In this document: positions 6,889 through 16,626 of the stretch, one piece after another
Position numbering within the stretch: position 1 is the first letter of the stretch
Layout: every line of letters starts with the position of its first letter
DNA from: Candidatus Enterococcus willemsii
Lineage (GTDB): Bacteria; Bacillota; Bacilli; Lactobacillales; Enterococcaceae
Length of the DNA stretch: 64,000 nt
NCBI RefSeq assembly: GCF_009933335.1
Contig: NZ_MAEL01000046.1
Coordinates: 48,435 to 112,434 of the forward strand
Direction: 5' to 3'
The notes under the pieces: model-generated
Seen by the model: only the letters and a program-made list of their open reading frames with translations
Database searches by the model: none
Told to the model about the DNA's origin: nothing
Position numbers and translations under genes: made by a program

Positions 6889-9534
6889 TTACTTTGCATC
6901 GTACCATGTTTTGCCCCAACTACTATCTGTAATCAATGGGACATGTAATGTAACTGCATTTTCCATGACTTCACGAACTAATTGGTCTAATTGTTCTAAT
7001 TCATGTTCAGGCACTTCAAATACGAGCTCATCGTGAACTTGTAATAACATGGTCGCTTCTAGTTTTTCTTCTTTTAATCGTTTCGTTAATTCAATCATCG
7101 CAATTTTTAAAATATCCGCCGCACTTCCTTGAATTGGTGAGTTAATAGCTGTACGTTCTGCAAATGAACGTACATTAAAATTACGAGAATTGATATCTGG
7201 TAAATAACGACGACGATGGTATAACGTTTCAACATATCCTTTATCTTTGGCTTCACGAACAACATTTTCCATATACTCTTTGACACCTGGATAGCGTTCA
7301 AAGTAAGTATCAATATATTGCTGGGCTTCTTTTCTAGAAATACCTAAGTTTTGAGACAAACCATAATCAGAAATACCGTAGACAATCCCAAAGTTAACCG
7401 CTTTTGCCTGACGGCGCATATTCGGTGTCACATCTTCGGCTTTTTCAATTCCAAAGACACGCATGGCAGTACTTGAATGGATATCTTGTCCTTCAATGAA
7501 GGCCGCTTTCAAATGTTCATCATCAGAAATATGCGCCAATACCCGTAACTCGATTTGTGAGTAATCGGAAGAATAAATGACCCAATTTTCTTTTCTTGGG
7601 ACAAAGGCTTCCCGAATTTTGCGTCCTTCTTCTAAACGAATTGGGATATTTTGTAAGTTTGGATCAACTGAACTTAAGCGTCCCGTTTGCGTCAGTGTTT
7701 GGACATAACGGGTATGGATTTTACCATCGGCTTGAATCATTTTCAATAGACCTTCAACATAAGTGGATTGAATTTTAGCAATTTGGCGATACGTCAAAAT
7801 ATCTTCGACAATTGGCGCTTGTGCTTTTAACTGTTCTAAGACATCAACGGCAGTTGAATAGCCGGTTTTTGTTTTTTTGATAACCGGCAAGCCCATTTTT
7901 TCAAACAAGATGACACCTAATTGTTTAGGTGAATTCAAGTTAAATTCTTCGCCTGCTTGGTCATAAACACGTTGTTCAATTTCTTGTAGTCGCTCGGCGA
8001 ATTCGCCTTTCATTTGATTTAATCGTAAAGCATCTACTCGGATTCCTGTAATTTCCATTTCAGCTAAAATTTTAGATAATGGAAATTCCATTTCATCAAA
8101 TAAAGCCGTTTGGCCTTTTGCTTCTAATTCTTCTTTTAATTTATCCGTTAACCATCCAATAGCTTTCACTTTACGTGCTAAATGGCCAAAGAAAACTTCT
8201 TCCTCTTCTGGCAGTCCTTTTTTAGCGCCTCGACCGTAAATAGCATCGTCTGATTGAATATCTGAATAACCATAATGTTCAGCAACACCAGCAATATCAT
8301 TGTTGGTATCATTGGTGTCTAATAAATAAGCAGCTAATAAGACGTCAAATACTAACCCTTTTGGACGGCCGATATAACGATTTAACAGAACCTCAGTGCT
8401 TTTCGCATCATAAACTGTTTTCGTTTTTTGTTCATCAAACAACCATGCTTGAAAGGCTTCATCTTCAAAAATCGCATCATTATTGCTGACATAAATTTTG
8501 TCTTTTGTACCCCAAGCGACACCAACAATATCCTCAATATGATAATTGTCACCTAATGTTTCTACATAAAAAGCTGCATGCTCCTCAAACATTTCCGGAC
8601 TAGTTTGTTCAACAACTTCAAATAAGATATCGTCCATATCTTTTGTATCGTCTACAACATTTAATTTTTCAAGGAAAGTTTTAAAATTCATTTCTTTGTA
8701 AAATGGAATTAATTTCTCTAAATCTTTGCCTTCGTATTTTAACTCATCAATCGCAATATCGACAGGCGAATCAATATTAATCGTTGCTAATTTTTTGGAT
8801 AAAAAGGCTAGTTCACGATCATTGATAAGATTTTCTTTCATTTTGCTTTGTTTCATTTCATCAATGTGTTCATAAATTCCTTCAACAGATCCATATTGTT
8901 TTAACAATTTAATCGCTGTCTTCTCACCAATTTTTGTGACACCAGGGATATTATCTGATGCATCACCAGCTAATCCTTTCATATCAATAATTTGTAAAGG
9001 TGTTAAGCCGTCATATTTTTCTGCGATATGAGCTGGCGTATAAGATTCGATATCACTTACCCCTTTGACCGTAATATCTACTTTGATTTCATCGGTTGCT
9101 AATTGCGTCAAGTCACGGTCCCCCGTCAAAATGACCACATCAAAAAGTTCTTTATCAACTTTATTTGCTAAGGTACCGATAATATCATCTGCTTCATAAT
9201 TATCTAGTTCATAATGTTTGACGCCTAAACCAGTAATCAATTCGCGAATATAGGGCATTTGTTCTTTAAATTCACCAGGAGTTTTTGCTCGCCCCCCTTT
9301 GTATTCATCATACCAAGCGTTTCGGAAGGTCGTTTTACCAGCATCAAAAGCGACTAAGACATGTGTTGGTTCTTCTTTCGCCATGACATTTTCAAACATG
9401 TTGTTAAAAGCATAAATCGCATTCGTGTGTAGACCATTGTTATTTTTAAAGCGTTCTAATGAATTGTGTAACGCAAAAAACGCACGGAACGCTACACTGT
9501 TACCATCGACTAATAATAATTTATTTTTTGTCAT
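6889..9534 (-). CDS. polA: DNA polymerase I
   Basis: 881-aa polymerase for Okazaki fragment processing and repair gap filling. Residues 1-290 form the 5'-3' exonuclease/flap endonuclease (L-L-V-D-G-N-S, Y-E-A-D-D-I-I-G-T-L, D-M-K-G-L-A-G-D-A-S-D-N-I). The middle domain (about 310-480) keeps the fold region but lacks the D-x-E carboxylates of active proofreading exonucleases, as in Bacillus Pol I. Polymerase motifs are A (D-Y-S-Q-I-E-L-R), B (R-R-Q-A-K-A-V-N-F-G-I-V-Y-G) and C (Q-V-H-D-E-L-V-F). The start ATG 9534 has GAGGAG 8 nt upstream. First gene of polA-mutM-coaE. Confidence 0.97.
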   Translation of the reverse strand: MTKNKLLLVDGNSVAFRAFFALHNSLERFKNNNGLHTNAIYAFNNMFENVMAKEEPTHVLVAFDAGKTTFRNAWYDEYKGGRAKTPGEFKEQMPYIRELITGLGVKHYELDNYEADDIIGTLANKVDKELFDVVILTGDRDLTQLATDEIKVDITVKGVSDIESYTPAHIAEKYDGLTPLQIIDMKGLAGDASDNIPGVTKIGEKTAIKLLKQYGSVEGIYEHIDEMKQSKMKENLINDRELAFLSKKLATINIDSPVDIAIDELKYEGKDLEKLIPFYKEMNFKTFLEKLNVVDDTKDMDDILFEVVEQTSPEMFEEHAAFYVETLGDNYHIEDIVGVAWGTKDKIYVSNNDAIFEDEAFQAWLFDEQKTKTVYDAKSTEVLLNRYIGRPKGLVFDVLLAAYLLDTNDTNNDIAGVAEHYGYSDIQSDDAIYGRGAKKGLPEEEEVFFGHLARKVKAIGWLTDKLKEELEAKGQTALFDEMEFPLSKILAEMEITGIRVDALRLNQMKGEFAERLQEIEQRVYDQAGEEFNLNSPKQLGVILFEKMGLPVIKKTKTGYSTAVDVLEQLKAQAPIVEDILTYRQIAKIQSTYVEGLLKMIQADGKIHTRYVQTLTQTGRLSSVDPNLQNIPIRLEEGRKIREAFVPRKENWVIYSSDYSQIELRVLAHISDDEHLKAAFIEGQDIHSSTAMRVFGIEKAEDVTPNMRRQAKAVNFGIVYGISDYGLSQNLGISRKEAQQYIDTYFERYPGVKEYMENVVREAKDKGYVETLYHRRRYLPDINSRNFNVRSFAERTAINSPIQGSAADILKIAMIELTKRLKEEKLEATMLLQVHDELVFEVPEHELEQLDQLVREVMENAVTLHVPLITDSSWGKTWYDAK

Positions 9535-9606
9535 TTTATAAGCTCCTCACTTCAAGCATTCTTCTTCATTTTAACAAACAATTCGACGGAATGCGATTAA
9601 TTAGGC

Positions 9607-9640
9607 AAAAAAAACGAACACTGGTTTGCCAGCATTCGTT
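9607..9640 (-). terminator. intrinsic terminator of the BI-1 gene
   Basis: Minus strand ACGAA-t-GCTGG / CCAG-tg-TTCGT hairpin followed by a run of eight T. It separates the BI-1 operon from polA. Confidence 0.85.
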
Positions 9641-9646
9641 CTTTGC

Positions 9647-10327
9647 TTAATTTCTTGAAAAAATTCGTAATAGTGATAAGAATAGGTTGATGAAATCCAA
9701 GTACAATTGCAATGCCATAAAAGCAGCAAAGCCTAAATTATCTTGCCCTTGGGTCGCAAAGTAGACTTGGCGAATTCGTTGATTGTCGTAAGCTGTTAAA
9801 CCGACAAAAATCAAAACAATGACATAATCTAAAAAGTAGCTAACAGCTGAACTTTGCAAGAAAATATTCACGATAGTCGCAATAATTACGCCCCATAACA
9901 TGCTAATTCCCGCACGACCAATTCCGCTTAAATCACGTTTGGTAAAAATACCGATAAACGACATAACCAGAAAAGTTGTGGCCGCTACGACAAAGGCTTT
10001 GGCTGCATTATCTACACCGTAAGCTAAAATGGTAATTGACAGAACCAAACCATTTAATAAGGAGTAGACAATAAATCCTGCAATTGTTAACGCTGGATTA
10101 CTTTTCGCTTTCGCACTCAATAAAATAACCAACCCAATTTCTAGTATCCAGATACCAGTTAATCCTAGTGGGAATCGTTGAATAAAAGTCAACGTTTGTT
10201 CTAAAAAGACATTTGCGCCTAAAAAGGCTGCTAAGGCACTAATACCCAATCCTAAACCAAAAATACCATACACTTTGGCATAAAATTGATTCAAGCCTTT
10301 TGCTTCAATTACTTGATGATTATTCAT
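9647..10327 (-). CDS. Bax inhibitor-1 family membrane protein
   Basis: Seven-helix integral membrane protein of the BI-1/YetJ/YccA family, associated in bacteria with pH-gated Ca2+ leak (YetJ) and membrane stress. The 226-aa sequence is almost entirely hydrophobic helices. The last ones carry the conserved Asp motif (V-G-L-T-A-Y-D-N-Q-R-I) and the C-terminal L-Y-L-D-F-I-N-L-F-L-S-L-L-R. The start is ATG 10327 (M-N-N-H-Q-V-I), with GAGGAA inside the upstream gene; it overlaps that gene by 8 nt, so translation is coupled. The role in this cell is not known. Confidence 0.88.
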   Translation of the reverse strand: MNNHQVIEAKGLNQFYAKVYGIFGLGLGISALAAFLGANVFLEQTLTFIQRFPLGLTGIWILEIGLVILLSAKAKSNPALTIAGFIVYSLLNGLVLSITILAYGVDNAAKAFVVAATTFLVMSFIGIFTKRDLSGIGRAGISMLWGVIIATIVNIFLQSSAVSYFLDYVIVLIFVGLTAYDNQRIRQVYFATQGQDNLGFAAFMALQLYLDFINLFLSLLRIFSRN

Positions 10328-10784
10328 TTGTTTCCTCGCTTTCTTCGACTCTCGTTGGTGGTTGAACCATGACCACAGCATCTAACACACGATCTTCTTC
10401 AGCATTCGTTGCTTCAACAGAAATCGTAATGACGTCTTTCATTTTATCAACTTTGATTACTTCAAAATCAAACGTTAATGTTTCATAATGATAAACAGGT
10501 TCTACAAAATTCACAGAAAAATTCACTACATGAGATCCTGGACCAGGCAAGTGTTTTGAAATCGCACTTGTCACAATTCCCATCAGCATTACTGAAGGAA
10601 CAATCGGACGTTCATACACAGTTTGTTGTGCATAATCATGTTGAATGTACAATGGATTCGCATCATTGGTCAATCCTAAATACAATAACAATTGATTATC
10701 TTCAATCGATTCTGTAACGGAAAGGGCGTCTCCTTCCTCAATTTCATTAATCGTTTTTCCTAGTTTTCTCGGCTTACCTATCAA
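10320..10784 (-). CDS. MaoC-like hot-dog-fold protein, catalytic His replaced
   Basis: A 154-aa single hot-dog domain of the MaoC/R-specific enoyl-CoA hydratase family. The hydratase motif is recognisable as T-N-D-A-N-P-L-Y-I-Q-H-D-Y-A, where the usual sequence is D-x-N-P-[IL]-H. The catalytic Asp is kept but the His is Tyr, so hydratase activity is doubtful; thioesterase-like or ligand-binding roles are possible. A strongly acidic tail follows (E-E-S-E-E-T-N-E). The start is TTG 10784, with GGAGG 9 nt upstream. A promoter (TTGCAC, 16 bp, TAAAAT) lies just upstream. It is cotranscribed with the BI-1 gene. Confidence 0.7.
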   Translation of the reverse strand: MIGKPRKLGKTINEIEEGDALSVTESIEDNQLLLYLGLTNDANPLYIQHDYAQQTVYERPIVPSVMLMGIVTSAISKHLPGPGSHVVNFSVNFVEPVYHYETLTFDFEVIKVDKMKDVITISVEATNAEEDRVLDAVVMVQPPTRVEESEETNE

Positions 10785-10819
10785 AATAGCAGTCCTCCAT
10801 GTAAATTATGTTTTCTTTT

Positions 10820-10847
10820 ATTTTATCAAAAGCATAGAAAAGTGCAA
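10820..10847 (-). promoter_or_regulatory. sigma-A type promoter for the MaoC-like/BI-1 operon
   Basis: -35 TTGCAC (10847-10842), spacer 16 bp, -10 TAAAAT (10825-10820), about 35 nt before the TTG start. Confidence 0.6.
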
Positions 10848-10903
10848 GCATGGAAATTCCACTTAGGCTTTTTTACTTTTCTTTTTTATATAACAAGTAA
10901 AGA

Positions 10904-10941
10904 AAAACTGATTTACTAACCAGCGTTAATAAATCAGTTTT
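10904..10941 (-). terminator. intrinsic terminator of murC
   Basis: Perfect 12-bp stem AAAACTGATTTA / TAAATCAGTTTT (minus strand) with a 14-nt loop and a short T-rich tail (TCTTT), immediately after the murC stop. Confidence 0.8.
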
Positions 10942-10945
10942 GATT

Positions 10946-12283
10946 TTATAGTACGTTGCGTGTTGTTTTGCTTAGCAATGATTCATAGGCGTGTTCGAAT
11001 TTTTGCACATCTCCAGCACCCATAAAAATAATCACTGCATTTTCATGATCAAGTAACGGTGATACATTTTCTTCCTTCACTACTTGACCACCTTTTTTGA
11101 TTTTTGCACCTAAATCTTCAATTTTTACATCGCCTTGAGATTCTCTGGCTGAACCAAAAATATCACATAGATACACTTGATCAGATAAATCTAGCGCTTC
11201 TGCAAATTCGTCCATTAATGCAATTGTACGTGTAAACGTATGTGGTTGGAACACCGCAATGATTTCTTTGTCAGGATATTTTTGACGTGCACCATCAATA
11301 GTTGCTTTAATTTCAGCTGGATGATGTGCGTAATCATCCACAATTGTCATATCCGCAACAATTTTTTCACTAAAACGACGTTTCACGCCTTGGAAAGTCA
11401 ACATTTCTTCCGCAACTTTTTGCATATCAAAGCCTTCTAAATGAGCTGTCGCAATGACCCCCAGTGCATTATTAATATTGTGTTGACCAAATGCTGGTAA
11501 GACGAAATGGCCAATAAATTTATCATGAAAATACACATCAAATGCTGAACCTTGTGTCGTACGAACAATATTACGTGCTTGAATATCGTCATCTTCATTG
11601 ACACCATAGTAATAAATTGGGACATCTGCTTCTAATTTACGTAAATATTCATCGTCTCCAAAAGCTAAAATGCCTTTTTTCACTTGATTTGCCATTACTT
11701 GGAATGCAGAGAAGACATCGTCAATACTCTTATAGTAGTCTGGATGGTCGAAATCAATATTCGTCATAATTGCATAGTCTGGTGAATACGCTAAGAAATG
11801 ACGACGGTATTCGCAAGCTTCAAAGGCAAATACTTCGGCATCGGGATCCCCATGTCCTGTACCATCGCCAATTAAATAGCTTGTTGGACAAATCCCTGTT
11901 AAGACATGTGATAATAAACCTGTCGTGCTCGTTTTTCCATGTGAGCCTGTTACGGCAATACTTGTAAAGTTTTGAATAAATTGGCTAATAAAATCATGGT
12001 AACGAATCACTTCTAAACCAAGGTCACGTGCACGAACTAACTCTTCATGCGCATCAGTAAAGGCATTCCCTGCAATCACAGTTAAACCTTCATGAATATT
12101 TTCTGCGTCAAATGGGTACAACGGAATCCCTGCTTTTTCTAAGTCACGTTGCGTGAAGAAATATTCTTCCACGTCTGAACCTTGCACCGTTAATCCTTGT
12201 TCGTGTAACACTAAAGCCAACGAACTCATTCCTGATCCTTTAATTCCTACAAAATGATAAATTTTATCTGTTGAATTTGTCAT
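10946..12283 (-). CDS. murC: UDP-N-acetylmuramate--L-alanine ligase
   Basis: Cytoplasmic peptidoglycan precursor enzyme adding L-Ala to UDP-MurNAc with ATP. The 445-aa protein shows the N-terminal Rossmann motif V-G-I-K-G-S-G-M-S, the Mur ligase ATP loop [11 protein letters not shown], the N-I-D-x-D-H-P-D-Y motif and the C-terminal [10 protein letters not shown] signature. The start ATG 12283 has AGAGGA 8 nt upstream. It stands alone with its own terminator. The 234 nt upstream, before sprT ends, hold no gene and no clear terminator. Confidence 0.97.
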   Translation of the reverse strand: MTNSTDKIYHFVGIKGSGMSSLALVLHEQGLTVQGSDVEEYFFTQRDLEKAGIPLYPFDAENIHEGLTVIAGNAFTDAHEELVRARDLGLEVIRYHDFISQFIQNFTSIAVTGSHGKTSTTGLLSHVLTGICPTSYLIGDGTGHGDPDAEVFAFEACEYRRHFLAYSPDYAIMTNIDFDHPDYYKSIDDVFSAFQVMANQVKKGILAFGDDEYLRKLEADVPIYYYGVNEDDDIQARNIVRTTQGSAFDVYFHDKFIGHFVLPAFGQHNINNALGVIATAHLEGFDMQKVAEEMLTFQGVKRRFSEKIVADMTIVDDYAHHPAEIKATIDGARQKYPDKEIIAVFQPHTFTRTIALMDEFAEALDLSDQVYLCDIFGSARESQGDVKIEDLGAKIKKGGQVVKEENVSPLLDHENAVIIFMGAGDVQKFEHAYESLLSKTTRNVL

Positions 12284-12518
12284 ACTTAATATCCTCTTTT
12301 CTCAAAAGACACCCAGTGCGTCGTCTTGATTAAAATTTAAGTAGAAATAATTTAGTCATACATCTAGTGGTTTCTTTTACTAGTTCATCTGAATCAACTA
12401 TGTTTACTCCCACTTTTCTACCTATTACTATCGAACTGGGACATATTATCTTATAAAACATCAAAAAAAGCAACGGGTTTCACTTTAGTTTGTCTAAGAT
12501 TTATTATTCTCTCATTAT

Positions 12519-12974
12519 TTACCTAACAAGTGTTCGGGTATCTATCCAAAGTAATTTCCCACGACAATTGCCACAGCCATAACGATTGGTATTTATTTTT
12601 CTTCGTCTTTCAACCACCGTATTGCAATTTTGACATTGATAGCGTTGAACCGTTACTTTTTTAGTCACAGAAGGAGCAAAGCGACTGCCTCCTGTTTTGG
12701 CAAGCAATGCTTTAAAATCAGCATCTTTGTGTTGATACCCTTTCCCTTCAAGGTGCAGATGATAATGACACAGTTCGTGTTTAATAATGCCAACAAATAC
12801 TTCCTGTCCATGTTGTAACATGGCTGGATTAAAATCTAAATGATGGTCGTTCAAATGATAACGACCACCAGTTGTTTTTAATCGTGCATTAAAGACTGCA
12901 CGGTGACGAAATGCTTTCCCAAATGAATCCAAAGACACTTGTTCCACTAATGCTTGTAATTCTTCTTGAGTCAT
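12519..12974 (-). CDS. SprT-like zinc metalloprotein
   Basis: A 151-aa SprT-family protein (YdcK-like in Firmicutes). It has the metalloprotease motif K-H-E-L-C-H-Y-H (HExxH) at about residues 65-72 and a C-terminal zinc ribbon C-Q-N-C ... C-G-N-C. Eukaryotic relatives (Spartan) cut DNA-protein crosslinks; the bacterial role is not established. The ATG overlaps the tex stop (ATGA), so it is translationally coupled to tex. This tex-sprT pairing recurs in Firmicutes. Confidence 0.88.
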   Translation of the reverse strand: MTQEELQALVEQVSLDSFGKAFRHRAVFNARLKTTGGRYHLNDHHLDFNPAMLQHGQEVFVGIIKHELCHYHLHLEGKGYQHKDADFKALLAKTGGSRFAPSVTKKVTVQRYQCQNCNTVVERRRKINTNRYGCGNCRGKLLWIDTRTLVR

Positions 12975-15136
12975 TTTGATTCGCCAGGGTCAAGCATGGT
13001 TAAACTAATCCGACCTTTATTAATATCGGCTTGATCAATCCAGACAGTCACAACGTCACCAACTGCCACGACATCTTTTGGATGCTTGACAAACTTTTTC
13101 GTTAATTTAGAAATATGAACTAATCCATCTTGTTTTACACCAATATCGACAAAAGCGCCAAAGTCAATTACGTTTCGGACTGTTCCTTTCAGTTCCATAC
13201 CAGGTTTTAAATCTTCCATCGATAACACATCTTTACGTAATAGTGGAGCGGGCATTTCATCACGCATGTCCCTTCCTGGTTGAACTAAGGCTTTGACAAT
13301 ATCAATCAGTGTTTCTTTCCCTACTGCTAACTGGGTTGCTAATTGAGAGATGTCTAATTGGTTTAAAGCTTCTTTAGCGGGTTCTTCGCCAAGTTGAGTT
13401 AAAGGCACCTTAGCAACTTGTAAAATTTCTTTTGCTACATCGTAACTTTCAGGATGGATACCCGTCGTATCTAAAATATTTTTACCACCAGGAATACGCA
13501 AAAATCCAATCGCTTGTTCGTAGGCTTTTGGTCCTAAGCGCGGTACTTTCTTCAATTGATTTCGTTGCGTAAATGCACCATTTTCTTCGCGGTAATTCAC
13601 AATATTTTGTGCCGTTGTTTTATTCAAACCGGAAACATGTTGCAATAATTGTGGGCTTGCTGTATTCACATCAACACCGACTTGGTTAACCACCGTTTCA
13701 ACAACAAAGTCTAGTTGTTCTGCTAAACGTTTTTGTGAGACATCGTGTTGATACTGGCCAACACCGACTGCTTTTGGTTCAATTTTAACCAATTCCGCTA
13801 ATGGATCTTGCAAACGTCGAGCAATACTAATGGCACTACGTTCTTCTACTGGTAAATCAGGAAACTCTTGGCGGGCAGTATCACTTGCGGAATAAACCGA
13901 AGCACCTGCCTCATTAACAATGACATAAAAAACATCACGAGTAATAGCTTTTAATTGTTCCGCCACAAATTGTTCTGACTCACGACTAGCCGTACCATTC
14001 CCGATAGCGACCATATCGACTTGATATTTTTCAACGAGCTTCACAAAAGCAGAAGCAGCAGCTTGACGTTTCTCTGCATTTGCCGGTTTATGCGGATAAA
14101 TGACTTCGATTGCCAATAATTTCCCTGTTGCATCAACAACCGCTAATTTACAACCCGTGCGATATGCTGGGTCAAATCCAAGAACGACTTTCCCTTTCAA
14201 TGGCGGTTGCAATAATAGATTCCGTAGATTTTCACCAAAAATGGCAATGGCTTGTTCATCTGCTTGTTCGGTTAATTCATTGCGGATTTCGCGTTCCAAT
14301 GCCGGTCCAATGAAGCGTTTGTACGCATCTTGATAAGCTTCAATAATAAATGGCGTAGCTGTCGAAGAGCTATCTTTGATAAGTTGTCGGTTTAGGTAAT
14401 TGAACACCTTTTCATCATCTGAAAGTAACGCAACTTTTAAAATCCCTTCTTTTTCACCGCGGTTGGTTGCTAATACACGATGTGAGACAATTTTATTAAT
14501 TGGTTCTGAGAAATTATAATACATCTCATACACACTTTTTTCGTCTTTGTCACCGTCTTTCACCTTGCTTGTATAGCTTCCTTTATTGTAAATATAGCTA
14601 CGAATCCACGTGCGAAAAACAGCCGAATCACCAAATTGTTCCGCTAAAATCTCATGGACACCTTGTAAGGCTTGCTCGGGCGTTTCAATTGCTTCATTGA
14701 CATAATTTGACGCTTCTTGATACACGTCTTCCTTAGGAAACGACAATAACCAATTCGCAAAAGGTTCTAAGCCATTTTCTTTGGCAATTGTTGCTTTCGT
14801 CCGACGTTTTTGTTTGTACGGACGATATAAATCTTCTACTTGTTGCATTTTAGTCGCCGCAAGAATATTTTTTTGCAATTCAGGCGTTAATTTTTCTTGT
14901 TCATCAATCAAACGCACAACTTCTTCTTTACGTTTTTCTAAATTTTCTAAGTAAGTATAACGTTCTTCAATTTCCCGAATTTGTACCTCATCTAAATTGC
15001 CCGTCATTTCTTTTCGATAACGTGCAATAAAAGGAACCGTATTTCCTTCATTCAGTAGTTCTAATACTTTTTTTAGTTGATTACCACGATAACTTGTCAG
15101 TTCCGCTTGTAACATTTGAAGAATTTTTTCGTTCAT
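12971..15136 (-). CDS. tex: Tex family RNA-binding transcription accessory protein
   Basis: A 721-aa Tex protein. Domain order: N-terminal helical region with V-P-F-I-A-R-Y-R-K-E-M-T-G, YqgF/RNase H-like domain (V-L-G-F-D-P-A-Y-R-T-G-C-K), helix-hairpin-helix (V-G-V-D-V-N-T-A-S, then K-V-P-R-L-G-P-K-A-Y), and a C-terminal S1 domain (G-T-V-R-N-V-I-D-F-G-A-F-V-D-I-G). Tex binds nucleic acid and influences transcription and stress tolerance; its exact mechanism is debated. The start is ATG 15136 (M-N-E-K-I-L-Q), with AAAGGTGAG upstream; a GTG at 15163 lies before that site. Coupled to sprT by a 4-nt overlap. Confidence 0.95.
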   Translation of the reverse strand: MNEKILQMLQAELTSYRGNQLKKVLELLNEGNTVPFIARYRKEMTGNLDEVQIREIEERYTYLENLEKRKEEVVRLIDEQEKLTPELQKNILAATKMQQVEDLYRPYKQKRRTKATIAKENGLEPFANWLLSFPKEDVYQEASNYVNEAIETPEQALQGVHEILAEQFGDSAVFRTWIRSYIYNKGSYTSKVKDGDKDEKSVYEMYYNFSEPINKIVSHRVLATNRGEKEGILKVALLSDDEKVFNYLNRQLIKDSSSTATPFIIEAYQDAYKRFIGPALEREIRNELTEQADEQAIAIFGENLRNLLLQPPLKGKVVLGFDPAYRTGCKLAVVDATGKLLAIEVIYPHKPANAEKRQAAASAFVKLVEKYQVDMVAIGNGTASRESEQFVAEQLKAITRDVFYVIVNEAGASVYSASDTARQEFPDLPVEERSAISIARRLQDPLAELVKIEPKAVGVGQYQHDVSQKRLAEQLDFVVETVVNQVGVDVNTASPQLLQHVSGLNKTTAQNIVNYREENGAFTQRNQLKKVPRLGPKAYEQAIGFLRIPGGKNILDTTGIHPESYDVAKEILQVAKVPLTQLGEEPAKEALNQLDISQLATQLAVGKETLIDIVKALVQPGRDMRDEMPAPLLRKDVLSMEDLKPGMELKGTVRNVIDFGAFVDIGVKQDGLVHISKLTKKFVKHPKDVVAVGDVVTVWIDQADINKGRISLTMLDPGESK

Positions 15137-15194
15137 GTATGTTGCTCTCACCTTTCTTGTCACATCTTTTCTATTTTACCATAAATTAGAAAAG

Positions 15195-15929
15195 TTAAAA
15201 CTCTGGTTGCCACGGACCATCCAAATTTTGGTATTCAATATCTTGAACAATGCCATTTTTATCAAAAATGACCCCATGAACAGAGCCACCAAAAACAGCT
15301 CCACCATCAATACCAATTTTATTATCTGATAACCACAAATCAGTCGTCTGCATATCCCCATGAAGCATCGGAGTAATTGTATGTCCAAAGACAATCGTTT
15401 TTCCTGTTGTATTCTTCCCTTGGTGGAACGCATCACGAATCCAAATAAAATCGCGTGGATCAGTATCATGCCAATCTTTTTGGGTCAAATCAACACCAGC
15501 ATGAACAAAAATATATTTTTCCCATTCAAAATACAGAGGACGTGCCATCAAAAATTCAATTAATTCTTTGTAACGTGAACGAATCATCATCGCAATTTCT
15601 GTCGGAGAATACTCATCCAGCGCATTTCTATGCAACAAACTATCAATTGTTTCTTTTCCTCCATTACGTACATAGCTTGGTAACCAGTCTTCAGGGGAAG
15701 CCAGAAATTGTAGAAAGTATTCTTCATGATTACCACGTAAATAGATAGCATCATACTTCTCAACCAATTCTTTTCCTAACAAGAAACATTCTTTGCTTTG
15801 CTTGCCACGGTCATTTAAATCCCCAATTAAAACCAGCTGATGTTGCTGAGGATCAAAATTTGTTAGTAGCTTTTGAAACAAATCATAGCGCCCATGAATA
15901 TCACTTAATACGTAAATATATGGTTTCAT
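15195..15929 (-). CDS. PPP-family metallophosphatase (serine/threonine phosphatase-like)
   Basis: A 244-aa calcineurin-like phosphatase with the PPP metal motifs L-S-D-I-H-G-R (GDxHG-type), I-G-D-L-N-D-R-G (GDxxDRG) and R-G-N-H-E-E (GNHE), plus the later His in V-H-A-G-V-D and F-G-H-T. It resembles bacterial diadenosine tetraphosphatase/PrpA-like enzymes; protein phosphatase versus Ap4A hydrolase cannot be decided. ATG 15929 has GAAAGGAAG upstream. It lies 58 nt before tex on the same strand and is divergent from a GNAT gene. Confidence 0.85.
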   Translation of the reverse strand: MKPYIYVLSDIHGRYDLFQKLLTNFDPQQHQLVLIGDLNDRGKQSKECFLLGKELVEKYDAIYLRGNHEEYFLQFLASPEDWLPSYVRNGGKETIDSLLHRNALDEYSPTEIAMMIRSRYKELIEFLMARPLYFEWEKYIFVHAGVDLTQKDWHDTDPRDFIWIRDAFHQGKNTTGKTIVFGHTITPMLHGDMQTTDLWLSDNKIGIDGGAVFGGSVHGVIFDKNGIVQDIEYQNLDGPWQPEF

Positions 15930-15996
15930 GTCTACTCTTCCTTTCGTTGTTTTGTTATACTCATCATAACATTAATTCATCATAAGGAGGATTCAC

Positions 15997-16542
15997 ATGT
16001 TTCAACCAACTAATTTTTTAAGCGGTAACATCGTTTCGCTAAAGCTAATTCCGGAAGAGGATATTGACCGACTGTTAGAAATTGAAAATCTCGCAACAAA
16101 CCGACTATTCGCTGATGATGAATTGCCTCTTTCATTAGATAAAGCCACACTCGAAAAACGTTGGGGTTCCAATAATGATGATGTGTTACTTGGTATTTAT
16201 ACAAAAGATGATTTGTTAATTGGCAGTTGTTGTATGTATCAGCTAAATCACAATCATTCCCATTGTGAAATTGGGTTAATCATCGATTCTAACTGGCATA
16301 ATCAAGGAATCGGCTATGAAACCTTAGAACTATTAACCCGCTTCATATTTGATTATTTACCAATTAATAAGATTAAATTAGAAGTCTTTGCGTTTAACGA
16401 AGGGGCCATTCACTTATACGAAAAATTTGGTTTCACCCTTGAAGGACGCTTACGACAAGAGATTTTCCGTTTTGGACGTTACCATGATTTATTGATTTAC
16501 GGCTTGTTGCGAAGTGAATTTGAGGAAAATAAGAAAAACTAA
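15997..16542 (+). CDS. GNAT family N-acetyltransferase (RimJ/RimL type)
   Basis: A 181-aa acetyltransferase. The fold runs from L-K-L-I-P-E-E-D through G-S-C-C-M-Y and E-I-G-L-I-I-D to the acetyl-CoA loop N-Q-G-I-G-Y-E and N-E-G-A-I-H-L-Y-E-K-F-G-F, typical of the RimJ/RimL/SpeG-like group. AAGGAGG lies 6 nt before ATG 15997. It is a single gene between divergent and convergent neighbours. The substrate (protein N-terminus, polyamine or small molecule) is not evident. Confidence 0.85.
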   Translation: MFQPTNFLSGNIVSLKLIPEEDIDRLLEIENLATNRLFADDELPLSLDKATLEKRWGSNNDDVLLGIYTKDDLLIGSCCMYQLNHNHSHCEIGLIIDSNWHNQGIGYETLELLTRFIFDYLPINKIKLEVFAFNEGAIHLYEKFGFTLEGRLRQEIFRFGRYHDLLIYGLLRSEFEENKKN

Positions 16543-16561
16543 ATTTTATACAAAAAAAACT

Positions 16562-16625
16562 ATTCAAATAATAACTAGCTTCTCCCTTTCGACCACAATC
16601 TAGCTATTATTTGAATATGTTTTTA
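16562..16625. terminator. bidirectional terminator between GNAT and secreted CYTH-like gene
   Basis: Arms ATTCAAATAATA (16562-16573) and TATTATTTGAAT (16605-16616), with an inner CTAGC/GCTA pairing, followed by TGTTTTT on plus. The A run at 16552-16559 supplies T residues for the minus strand. Confidence 0.75.
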
Positions 16626-16626
16626 G

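Noticed and set aside
11240..11967. Plus-strand open frames opposite murC
   Set aside because: Shadows of the Mur ligase reading frame; composition follows the complement of the coding strand and no start signals are present.
12284..12518. Possible leader RNA or riboswitch between sprT and murC
   Set aside because: No terminator, conserved RNA motif or extended pairing was found; simple promoter region is enough.
15455..15748. 97-codon plus-strand open frame opposite the PPP phosphatase gene
   Set aside because: Antisense shadow of a well-conserved metallophosphatase, with no ribosome binding site or family resemblance.
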